Positions 47,892-55,935 of a stretch of DNA of 64,000 bases are shown here, one piece after another. The stretch covers positions 1,267,351 to 1,331,350 of the forward strand of contig NZ_KB913028.1 of NCBI RefSeq assembly GCF_000384135.1. The letters are read 5' to 3'. The stretch's first letter is position 1. Each line of letters opens with the position of its first letter. A program made the translations under genes and the position numbers. The stretch is from Succinispira mobilis DSM 6222 (GTDB lineage: Bacteria > Bacillota > Negativicutes > Acidaminococcales > Succinispiraceae). The notes beneath the pieces were generated by a model. The model ran no database searches. It was not told where the DNA came from and saw only the letters and a list, made by a program, of their open reading frames with translations.

Positions 47892-49082
47892 CTATTTTGA
47901 CGCGTAATTATCAAAATAACCTTGAATATAAATAATCGGTGTTCCCTTGTCACCACTGCCACTAGTTAAATCGCATAAACTTCCCAATAGGTCAGTTAAT
48001 TGGCGCGGCGTGGTTCCTAATGAAGCTTCTTGAGCTGTTAAATCTTGAGCTTTTTCATTTATTTTTTGACGCATCGCTTGTTCTAGCTCTGCATTATTTA
48101 AATGATTTAATTCTGTATCTGCTATATATTTGATTTTTATCTCATTGGGCGTTCCCGCTAAACCCTGTGTGAAAGCTGGTGAAACAACGGGATCAGCCAA
48201 TTCCCAGATTTTCCCAATTGGATCTTTAAACGCCCCATCACCATAAACCATTATTTCTAATAATTTACCAGTTTTTAAAAACATTTCGCGTTGGATTTCC
48301 TCAACAATCGGTTGACAGTCTCGTGGAAATAATTTAATTTTATCTTCACTAGCTTTATTAGAACCAAGTAAACCTACCTCTAGATTATATCCTGCCTTAT
48401 CCCGTTTTGTAGAACAAATTTCATCTAGTGAAAACACACATTTCGCGCCAGTTCTAGCCAGAATTTTTTTGGTGCGTTGCCGTTCATGAATATTAGCAAC
48501 TAAAATATTATCCGAATAGTTGAGAGCCACACGAGAATCATTAGCTAAAATAACTTCAATTTGATTTTCTTTAGCTAAACTTTTATAGTAAGCTACATAA
48601 TCAATTCCCGTAAAAGGGTGCTTCACAACTTCACCAAATATCTTGCGATAATCAGCTTCTGTTAAAACCTGATTATAGGGGTTAATATTTGCTTGATCCA
48701 TTAATTCAATATCCATTAAGTGATTGCCCACTTCATCGGCTGGATAGTTCAAAATCAAATATATTTTTTTACCGGTCAAAGCAATTGCTTTCAACAAGGA
48801 AGAAAATCTATTACGACTTAAAATCGGAAATAAAACTACTAAACTATCGCCCATAAATTTTTCATTTATCTCTGTGGCAATATCTTGCAAAGAAACATAG
48901 TTCCCTTGCGTTCTAGCCACAATTGACTCAGTTATCCCGACCACATCGCGATCAGCAAATTCAAAGCCCGCTTCTTTTTGTGCTGCTAACAGCGAGTCTA
49001 CTACGATCGCAACAATATTATCGCCTTCTTTTAAAATAGGTGCGCGCACGCCTCTAACTACTGTTCCAATTTTTCTGCTCAT
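47892..49082 (-). CDS. F420-0:gamma-glutamyl ligase-like protein (CofE family)
   Basis: 396-residue protein of the F420 ligase superfamily: start GTVVRGVRAPILKEGDNI, the VVGITESIVARTQG motif near residue 50, a DNILVANI region and a C-terminal half with GDGAFKDPIGKIWELADPVV. True CofE adds glutamate to coenzyme F420-0; many Firmicutes without F420 carry this longer relative of unknown function, and no other F420 genes are in this window. GGAGG six bases before the ATG. Confidence 0.78.
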   Translation of the reverse strand: MSRKIGTVVRGVRAPILKEGDNIVAIVVDSLLAAQKEAGFEFADRDVVGITESIVARTQGNYVSLQDIATEINEKFMGDSLVVLFPILSRNRFSSLLKAIALTGKKIYLILNYPADEVGNHLMDIELMDQANINPYNQVLTEADYRKIFGEVVKHPFTGIDYVAYYKSLAKENQIEVILANDSRVALNYSDNILVANIHERQRTKKILARTGAKCVFSLDEICSTKRDKAGYNLEVGLLGSNKASEDKIKLFPRDCQPIVEEIQREMFLKTGKLLEIMVYGDGAFKDPIGKIWELADPVVSPAFTQGLAGTPNEIKIKYIADTELNHLNNAELEQAMRQKINEKAQDLTAQEASLGTTPRQLTDLLGSLCDLTSGSGDKGTPIIYIQGYFDNYASK

Positions 49083-49174
49083 ATCTAGCCTCCATCAAGC
49101 CGTTATTCATCCAATTTACTAAAAGCTTAGCATAATGCCTTTAGTAGTGCAAGTTATATAGCCTCTTGAAAAAT

Positions 49175-50395
49175 TTATATTTTACTTAGATTTTTTAAAG
49201 TCTGCTCTAAAACAGTCAGTCCTTTTGCTATATCAATTTCCCGCGTAAACTCTAGAGGTGAATGACTAATTCCTGCCACACTAGGTAAAAATAACAAGCC
49301 AGTAGGCACTTTTTCTGCTAATACTTTCGCATCATGCCCAGCCCAACTTGGCAAACGCCTAAAAGAGATTTCTTGTTTTTCACATACATCTTGAAAAACA
49401 GCAGTAATTTCTGGGGACAATTCTATCGGAGCAATTTTATGTTCCGCTACTATTTTATAGGTCAAGTCACAACTAGCACTTACCGCATCTAAAATTTTTA
49501 TAATTTCTTGATAGGCCTGCTCTAAAATTATCTGACTCGCCGCCCGAGTTTCTATGTGCACCTTAACTTGTCCAGCTATCACATTTACTGCATTGGGGAA
49601 AATATCTAATTTACCAACTGTTGCCACAAATTCACCAGCACTGGCCTTTGCCAATAAATTCACTTTACTTATCACTTCTGCCGCGCCTAATAAGGCATCA
49701 CGCCGCCCTTGCATTTTTGTTGTGCCTGCGTGATTAGCCTGCCCCTGCAAAACTATCTCCCGTCTATCAATGCCTACAATTGTTTCTACTAGACCAACAC
49801 TCAACCCTTGGCTAATAAGCTCTTCACCTTGCTCAATATGCGTCTCAATAAAGCACTTCACTACACTCATATCCCAAACAGCCTCTTTAAATACCCGCCC
49901 TGCAAGTCCTGCACCCTGCAAATAACTTTCAAAGCTTCTCCCTTCCGAGTCCATAATGTTTGCTTCGGAAAGGTTTTGAAATTCACCAATTAAAGTTCGA
50001 CTGCTCATACAGCCTATATTAAATAATGTACCTTCTTCTTCTACCATAGCTATAACTTTAACTGTTCTTTCGGGCCGAAATTTTTCTGTTGCCCATTTTT
50101 TTATACAAGCCAAAGGCATAGCTATGCCTAAAGCTCCATCGTAATTGCCCCCGTTAGGCACAGTATCTAAATGCGATCCGGTTAAAACAACTGGTAATTC
50201 TGGTTTAGTACCTAAGTAAGAGCCAATTAAGTTCCCCATTAAATCAATTTCCGTATTCATGCCACAAGCTTGCATATATGCTGCCAAAAAATCGCGTGCT
50301 TGCAAAAATTCTGGCGAATAACTTAAACGTGTAGTCCCGGCTTCTGTACCTCCGAAATTCTTTAATTTTTCCAAAATAACACTAACTTCACACAT
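49175..50395 (-). CDS. M20-family amidohydrolase (N-carbamoyl-amino acid/allantoate type)
   Basis: 406-residue zinc hydrolase. Metal-binding motifs GSHLDTVPNGGNYDGALG (near residues 74-91), MVEEEGTLFN (near 122) and a terminal SLAGISHSPLEF (near 382), with a dimerisation insert in the middle containing NHAGTTKMQGRRDAL. The family cleaves N-carbamoyl-L-amino acids, allantoate or ureidoglycolate. It is 64 nt after dapL across a hairpin. The substrate cannot be fixed by eye. Confidence 0.88.
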   Translation of the reverse strand: MCEVSVILEKLKNFGGTEAGTTRLSYSPEFLQARDFLAAYMQACGMNTEIDLMGNLIGSYLGTKPELPVVLTGSHLDTVPNGGNYDGALGIAMPLACIKKWATEKFRPERTVKVIAMVEEEGTLFNIGCMSSRTLIGEFQNLSEANIMDSEGRSFESYLQGAGLAGRVFKEAVWDMSVVKCFIETHIEQGEELISQGLSVGLVETIVGIDRREIVLQGQANHAGTTKMQGRRDALLGAAEVISKVNLLAKASAGEFVATVGKLDIFPNAVNVIAGQVKVHIETRAASQIILEQAYQEIIKILDAVSASCDLTYKIVAEHKIAPIELSPEITAVFQDVCEKQEISFRRLPSWAGHDAKVLAEKVPTGLLFLPSVAGISHSPLEFTREIDIAKGLTVLEQTLKNLSKI

Positions 50396-50418
50396 ACAAA
50401 CACCCCTTTACAAATATA

Positions 50419-50441
50419 ATGGGCGGGATTATCCCGCCCAT
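50419..50441 (-). terminator. GC-rich hairpin between dapL and the M20 hydrolase
   Basis: Perfect 10-bp stem ATGGGCGGGA/TCCCGCCCAT with a 3-nt loop. In the minus direction it follows the M20 hydrolase gene start region's opposite side, lying between that gene's upstream end and dapL's stop, hence 18 nt past the dapL stop. The T-tract is weak (TATATTTG), so termination is plausible but not certain. Confidence 0.55.
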
Positions 50442-50458
50442 CTTCGCTTATGCTTATA

Positions 50459-51640
50459 TTATAATAAATCTTTTATTCTTTGCATAGCTTCTATTGTATT
50501 TTCTCTATTACCAAAGGCAGTTAAGCGGAAATAACCTTCACCATTTTCCCCAAAACCAGCTCCTGGAGTACCCACAATACCTAGATTAACTAGTAAATGA
50601 TCAAAGAATTCCCAAGATTTCATTCCATTTGGACATTTCAACCAAATGTAAGGTGAATTATCTCCACCTACAAAACTAATCCCTTTTTCTTTCAAAGTAT
50701 CTGCAATTATTCTAGCATTTTGCATATAATACTCAACTTGTTCATGTACTTGTTTTTGACCTTCTGGCGTATATATAGCTTGCGCTGCTTTTTGAATTAC
50801 ATAAGCAGTACCATTAAACTTAGTTGATTGACGACGATTCCAAAGTTTATTTAAAGATACCTCTTGCATTACTAATTCTTCCGGCACAATTGTATAACCA
50901 CATCTAGTACCTGTAAAACCTGCCGTTTTAGAAAGTGAGCAAAATTCAATCGCACATTTTCTCGCACCTGCTATTTGATAAATACTTCTCGGCAAGCTCG
51001 CATCATGAATATAAGCTTCATAAGCCGCATCAAACAAAATTATCGCTTGATTTGCTAAAGCAAATTCCACCCAAATTTCTAATTGTTCTTTGCTGTAAAC
51101 AGCTCCTGTAGGATTGTTAGGCGAACAAAGATAAATAATATCACCCTTTAAATCCGCACTAGGCATTGGCAAAAAGTTGTTTTCTGCCGTACCCGCAACA
51201 TATACTATTTTGCGACCACACATAATATTAGTATCTACGTAAACTGGATACACTGGATCTGGAACAATAATTGTATTATCATCTGAAAAAATATCAGTAA
51301 TATTGGCAATATCACTTTTCGTCCCATCACTGATAAAAATTTCTCCTGGTGCAACCTCAACCCCAAAAGCAGCATAGTATTTACTAATATCTTCTCTTAA
51401 AAATTCATAACCTTGTTCTGGTCCGTAACCACGAAAAGTTTCAGCACTAGCCATCTCGTCCACGGCCTTGTGCATAGCACTAACAACCTCTGGCACTAAT
51501 GGTAAAGTAACATCGCCAATACCCATGCGAATTATCTTCTTTTCGGGATTTTTAGCAGCTTCTTCGCGAACTTTACGATTGATTTCTGAAAACAAATAAC
51601 TATCTTTCAAATTTAAGTAATTAGCATTAATATAAGCCAT
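50459..51640 (-). CDS. dapL: LL-diaminopimelate aminotransferase
   Basis: 393-residue PLP enzyme converting tetrahydrodipicolinate directly to LL-diaminopimelate. Family marks: [61 protein letters not shown] and the Schiff-base lysine in [19 protein letters not shown]. The ATG at 51640 is seven bases from AGGAAG. Immediately after dapF, so the last two steps to meso-DAP are made together; this supplies MurE. Confidence 0.95.
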   Translation of the reverse strand: MAYINANYLNLKDSYLFSEINRKVREEAAKNPEKKIIRMGIGDVTLPLVPEVVSAMHKAVDEMASAETFRGYGPEQGYEFLREDISKYYAAFGVEVAPGEIFISDGTKSDIANITDIFSDDNTIIVPDPVYPVYVDTNIMCGRKIVYVAGTAENNFLPMPSADLKGDIIYLCSPNNPTGAVYSKEQLEIWVEFALANQAIILFDAAYEAYIHDASLPRSIYQIAGARKCAIEFCSLSKTAGFTGTRCGYTIVPEELVMQEVSLNKLWNRRQSTKFNGTAYVIQKAAQAIYTPEGQKQVHEQVEYYMQNARIIADTLKEKGISFVGGDNSPYIWLKCPNGMKSWEFFDHLLVNLGIVGTPGAGFGENGEGYFRLTAFGNRENTIEAMQRIKDLL

Positions 51641-51672
51641 AAGCACACTTCCTTTTTAATTTCTTTATTATT

Positions 51673-52509
51673 TTATAGGGATATTTCCCCGTCAAAAACA
51701 TGAGTCGCAGGCCCTTGCATTAAAACTCGGCCATCTTTTTTATAAGTAATTTCCAAAATACCGCCGCGCAAATGGACGCGAACTGGTGTATCGTAAGCAC
51801 AAAATCCATTTAACACACTTGCAACTACACTAGCACAAGCGCCAGTCCCACACGCAAGAGTTTCTCCCGAACCGCGTTCCCACACCCGCATTTGAATGTT
51901 GGTAGCATCAATAACCCGCACAAATTCCGTATTAATTCTTTCTGGAAACAGTGCATTATTTTCAAATAACGGTCCAACCTTTTCAATTTCAATCGCATCT
52001 ACATCAGCCACATATACTATCGCATGTGGGTTCCCCATCGATACACAAGTTACCTTGTACTCAGTATTGGCAATCAGCAATGGCTGGTTTATAAACTCTG
52101 GTAAAGCTGAAGCTACAGGAATTAAGCTACTTGATAAAATTGCCTCACCCATGTCTACTAGGGCACTTACAACTTTATCAGCCTCTACCTGCAATTGCAA
52201 AGTCTTTATGCCCCCTAAAGTTTCTAGCGTAACTACCTTCTTATCTGTGAGCTTATTATCATAAACATATTTACCAATACATCTAGTCCCATTGCCACAC
52301 ATTTTTCCCTCTGACCCATCAGCATTAAACATCCGCATTCTAAAGTCAGCTACTTCTGAAGGCATAATGATAATTAAACCATCTGCGCCTATCCCAAAGT
52401 GTCTATCACTTACCTTTATTGCAACCTCATGGGGATTTTCTATTTGCTCTTCAAATCCATTTACATATACATAATCATTGCCAGTGCCGTGCATTTTGGA
52501 AAATTTCAA
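51673..52509 (-). CDS. dapF: Diaminopimelate epimerase
   Basis: 278-residue epimerase making meso-DAP from LL-DAP. FSKMHGTGNDYVYV start, first catalytic cysteine in MCGNGTRCIG and second in LACGTGACAS, with the GADGLI motif. The start is TTG with AGGAGG eight bases upstream. First gene of the dapF-dapL pair. Its leader holds two alternative hairpins (separate entry). Confidence 0.96.
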   Translation of the reverse strand: MKFSKMHGTGNDYVYVNGFEEQIENPHEVAIKVSDRHFGIGADGLIIIMPSEVADFRMRMFNADGSEGKMCGNGTRCIGKYVYDNKLTDKKVVTLETLGGIKTLQLQVEADKVVSALVDMGEAILSSSLIPVASALPEFINQPLLIANTEYKVTCVSMGNPHAIVYVADVDAIEIEKVGPLFENNALFPERINTEFVRVIDATNIQMRVWERGSGETLACGTGACASVVASVLNGFCAYDTPVRVHLRGGILEITYKKDGRVLMQGPATHVFDGEISL

Positions 52510-52534
52510 TTTAATTACCTCCTAACTTAGCGTC

Positions 52535-52580
52535 AAAAAAGACAAAGATGCCTTATTTTAGACACCTTTGTCTAAAATAA
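52535..52580 (-). terminator. Overlapping hairpins between addA and dapF
   Basis: Minus strand, 5' to 3': TTATTTTAGACA and TGTCTAAAATAA (52580-52569 and 52564-52553) make a perfect 12-bp hairpin with a 4-nt loop. AGACAAAGGTG and CATCTTTGTCT (52573-52563 and 52550-52540) make an 11-bp hairpin, with one G-U pair, followed by six Ts (terminator). They share bases and cannot form together. Either a strong addA terminator or a dapF attenuator. Confidence 0.7.
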
Positions 52581-52604
52581 TTATAAGTATTTTATATACA
52601 CTTG

Positions 52605-55600
52605 TCAAGAATCCGCTCGAGTTGCTTTAGGGCAATAGTAATTGCATGTACACCTGTGACAATTACCTGTTTGTTCTATAAACTCATTATTTTTAGTTGC
52701 TAAAATCACTTCATCAATTAAAGCCTCAAGTTGAGCCGTATAGTTTCGCCAATTAATTAAATACTCAGCTTGGTCATTAATATGATGAATTGCCACTTTT
52801 TTCACCGTTTTTTTCAAAATTTTCTCTATAACTCCAGCATATAAGGCCACCTGCAAACTATACTTTTCTAACTCCGTCTCGCCCAATTTACCTGTTTTAT
52901 AATCAATTATGCCTAAGGTATTATCAGGATAAACAAGCAGACAATCAATAACCCCAATTAAGGCTATTGCCAATTTACTATCATAATAATTAAAGCTATA
53001 TTCGCGTTGTTTAATATATTTAGCATCCGCTAAATATACGGGGCTTGCTAGGTACTCTCTTGCTAATTCTTCCGCTTTAACTAGTAGTTCTGGAGAAAAT
53101 TCATTTTGCCAAAGCTGATCATTGTTATCTACAACGGCCTTCGTTTCTAAAAACTTATGTACTGCTCGCCCTAGCTCAGCCCCCTCAAAAGTATCTTTCC
53201 CTACTGAAAATTCCTGATAAATAAACGCTTTATCTATTTCGGGAATTTTCAATAAATGTTTATAGCTAAAACTCAAAGGACAATTTTGGTAATCCAATAA
53301 AGCTGTAGCCGTTAGATACTCTAACTTACTATTTCTAGGTAAAGACAAATCCTGCACTTGCCAACAAGCTTGTTCAAATTGTTTAGTATCAAAAATATTC
53401 TCTACAGGCTTATACAAACTTTCACCACTATTAGGAAGCTCTGCTAAATTTTCATACAGCTGAGCTGGGACATATTGCGTTATCCAATTTAAAGCATTGT
53501 CTTTAACATCACCTTTGCCCAAACAACCACTTAAAATAATTTGTTCCTTAGCCCTAGTTATCCCCACGTAAAGCAGACGTTTAATTTCTTGCTTTTGCAA
53601 ATAATTGCTAATTTCTTTATTCTTAAGATACTTTAGCGGTTCAAGTAACTCTCCCTCTGGCGAAGTAACTTTAAAAGCAAAGCCTAACTCTGTAGAAAAA
53701 TTCAGCAATTCACCTTTCTTACTCCGACTGTTTAAGGCCTGCAAATGTGGGATAAATACATAATCGAATTCTAAGCCCTTAGATTTGTGTATCGTCATAA
53801 TATTAATGCTATCTAGATTATTGCTTAGAATGTTCGGAATACACTCCTCGCTCAAATCAATATTTTGCAAATAATCAACAAAATCACTAAGATAGCCAGA
53901 ATTGTTGTTAGCAAACTCTGTAACTAAATCCTGTAAATATTCCAAGTTGCTAATGTTCTGCACAGGATTAGGCTGACTTAACAAAAACTCCCGCCAATTA
54001 TACAACTTTAAAAATTCCCTAAACAGCTGCGGCAAATTTAAAAATCTGGCTCGTTCAGCTAAAGTTTCTAATAACAGTTGAGCTCTTTGTAAGAATTTTT
54101 GTTGTTGGCAATCTGCAACTAATTGCTGATATTTGCCATTAGCTAAAGTTTCCCATATCGATTGCGTAGACTCATGCAACTCACTAATTGTTTGATCGGT
54201 AATTGCAAAAAAAGGCGAACGGAGCGCGCCTATTAATTGCAAACGCGCATAGCGATTATTAATACACTGAAAAATATTTAAAATATCACGAATATAAGGA
54301 TCTTCGAAAAATCCTTTTTGATCTAATACACTGTATTTGATGTTTTTATTATTCAATATCGCTGTCAAAGCGGTAATTTGCGATTTTTTGCTAACTAATA
54401 CGGCTATTTCATGGGCGGGAACCTGATTTTCAAGTAAGAATTGTATATAGCTTACCAGCTGCTCTAATTCCCTTAATTTAGCCTGCTCATTAGTTAAATT
54501 CTCTTGTTCCGTCTTAACACAATTTACTTTTACAGCTATCTGACTGCTAATTTTATTAGCTAAAGATTTATGGAAATTTATATTACTTGGATTTTCAGCA
54601 GTTAAGTTATCAAACAGTGTATTTACAAACTCAATAATCCCAGCATTGCTGCGAAAATTTGTATCTAAATTTATCACAACATCACCCTTAGACAAAAACT
54701 CCTGTTGTGCCTCTTGAAATAGATTTACATTGGCCCCTCGAAAGCCATAAATAGATTGTTTTTCATCCCCAACTAAAAATAAATTATTAGCCGCACCAGT
54801 AGTTAATAATTTAACAAACTCGCGTTGCTGTTCATTTACATCTTGGAATTCGTCTACCATGATATATTTATATTTTTGTTGATAGTTTTGGACAATGTGC
54901 TTATTCTCGCGCAATAATTTCAAAGTAGCTATTTCTAAATCATCAAAAGACAAATAGCCATTCTCTTTTTTATATTTCTGCCAACTCTGCCAGTAATTAA
55001 ATACAAAACTAGTTAAAGCGGGGTGTAATTCACGCATCCTTTGCGCACAAACTAGATAATTTATTTGGCTTACCACTGCCTCATAAGCGTTTTTTATCAA
55101 CTTGGCAATATTATTGCGTTTTTCCATTTTCTGGATTAGGGCACCACTTTCTGAACTTGCAAAAGCTTCAAAAGAACTTCGCTCAGCTAGTAACCACTTA
55201 CAACCGCCCCCATCTACTAATGCTAATAACATTTGTTCGGCAGCCGTAAGTTTTTTCTTAGCTCGAAGCTTATATTCTTCTTGCGCAAGCGTTTCTAAGG
55301 CCTCTTGCAATTCTTGCAAACTATTTAATAAGTCCTGCTCGTTAATCGTAAAATCCTGGAACATTGCGCCAAAATCTTCTATAGCATCTGGAACATAAGC
55401 CGCTTTATTTAAAACATACTGCATCAATTCTTCTATTTTGCCGCCATATTCGCGATATAAAACCGCTAAATCTGCATTGCGCTGGTTAAATAAAGTTTTA
55501 AGATATTGCCTTTTAAAACTCTCTAGAACATGTTTTTCTGTAAGTGCTGTCAACAACTGAAAATTAGCATCTAAGTCTGCTTCAATCGGATTTTCGCTAA

Positions 55601-55931
55601 TTATTTTATTATATAAACTATGAATAGTGCCAATATGAGCCCCTGATAACTCTTGTAGTTTTTTCTGCCAAAATAATTTATCCCCATTAGGCGCCATCAA
55701 ACGGTTGGTTAATTCTTGGTAAACTCTTTCAGTCATTTCTTTACCAGCTTTTTCGGTAAAAGTAATTGCTAAAATTTCATTTGCTTTAATTTGCTTACTT
55801 TGCAAAATGTTTAAATAACGTTCGACTAATACGCGGGTTTTGCCAGCACCCGCTCCAGCTGTGATTAAAAGATTTTGATCTATGCATTCAATTGCTTGTA
55901 ATTGTTCCGCGGTAAAACTTTTAGTTTGCAT
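52605..55931 (-). CDS. addA: ATP-dependent helicase/nuclease AddA
   Basis: 1108-residue UvrD-like helicase with a C-terminal PD-(D/E)XK nuclease, for double-strand break processing. Walker A TAGAGAGKTR near residue 24, Walker B MVDEFQDVNEQQ, helicase motif GDEKQSIYGFRG, motif VI-like LYVGITRAKEQI; nuclease motif GIIDYKTGKLG. Unlike B. subtilis AddA, it carries a cysteine set suited to an Fe-S cluster: one before the nuclease (QNCPLSFSYK) and CHRCTCNYYC at the end. ATG at 55931, with GAGGAG in the last codons of addB; the genes are 4 nt apart. Confidence 0.9.
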   Translation of the reverse strand: MQTKSFTAEQLQAIECIDQNLLITAGAGAGKTRVLVERYLNILQSKQIKANEILAITFTEKAGKEMTERVYQELTNRLMAPNGDKLFWQKKLQELSGAHIGTIHSLYNKIISENPIEADLDANFQLLTALTEKHVLESFKRQYLKTLFNQRNADLAVLYREYGGKIEELMQYVLNKAAYVPDAIEDFGAMFQDFTINEQDLLNSLQELQEALETLAQEEYKLRAKKKLTAAEQMLLALVDGGGCKWLLAERSSFEAFASSESGALIQKMEKRNNIAKLIKNAYEAVVSQINYLVCAQRMRELHPALTSFVFNYWQSWQKYKKENGYLSFDDLEIATLKLLRENKHIVQNYQQKYKYIMVDEFQDVNEQQREFVKLLTTGAANNLFLVGDEKQSIYGFRGANVNLFQEAQQEFLSKGDVVINLDTNFRSNAGIIEFVNTLFDNLTAENPSNINFHKSLANKISSQIAVKVNCVKTEQENLTNEQAKLRELEQLVSYIQFLLENQVPAHEIAVLVSKKSQITALTAILNNKNIKYSVLDQKGFFEDPYIRDILNIFQCINNRYARLQLIGALRSPFFAITDQTISELHESTQSIWETLANGKYQQLVADCQQQKFLQRAQLLLETLAERARFLNLPQLFREFLKLYNWREFLLSQPNPVQNISNLEYLQDLVTEFANNNSGYLSDFVDYLQNIDLSEECIPNILSNNLDSINIMTIHKSKGLEFDYVFIPHLQALNSRSKKGELLNFSTELGFAFKVTSPEGELLEPLKYLKNKEISNYLQKQEIKRLLYVGITRAKEQIILSGCLGKGDVKDNALNWITQYVPAQLYENLAELPNSGESLYKPVENIFDTKQFEQACWQVQDLSLPRNSKLEYLTATALLDYQNCPLSFSYKHLLKIPEIDKAFIYQEFSVGKDTFEGAELGRAVHKFLETKAVVDNNDQLWQNEFSPELLVKAEELAREYLASPVYLADAKYIKQREYSFNYYDSKLAIALIGVIDCLLVYPDNTLGIIDYKTGKLGETELEKYSLQVALYAGVIEKILKKTVKKVAIHHINDQAEYLINWRNYTAQLEALIDEVILATKNNEFIEQTGNCHRCTCNYYCPKATRADS

Positions 55932-55935
55932 TATT

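Noticed and set aside
52510-52604. Lysine riboswitch upstream of dapF
   Set aside because: The gap is under 100 nt, too short for the L-box aptamer, and none of its conserved segments is seen.
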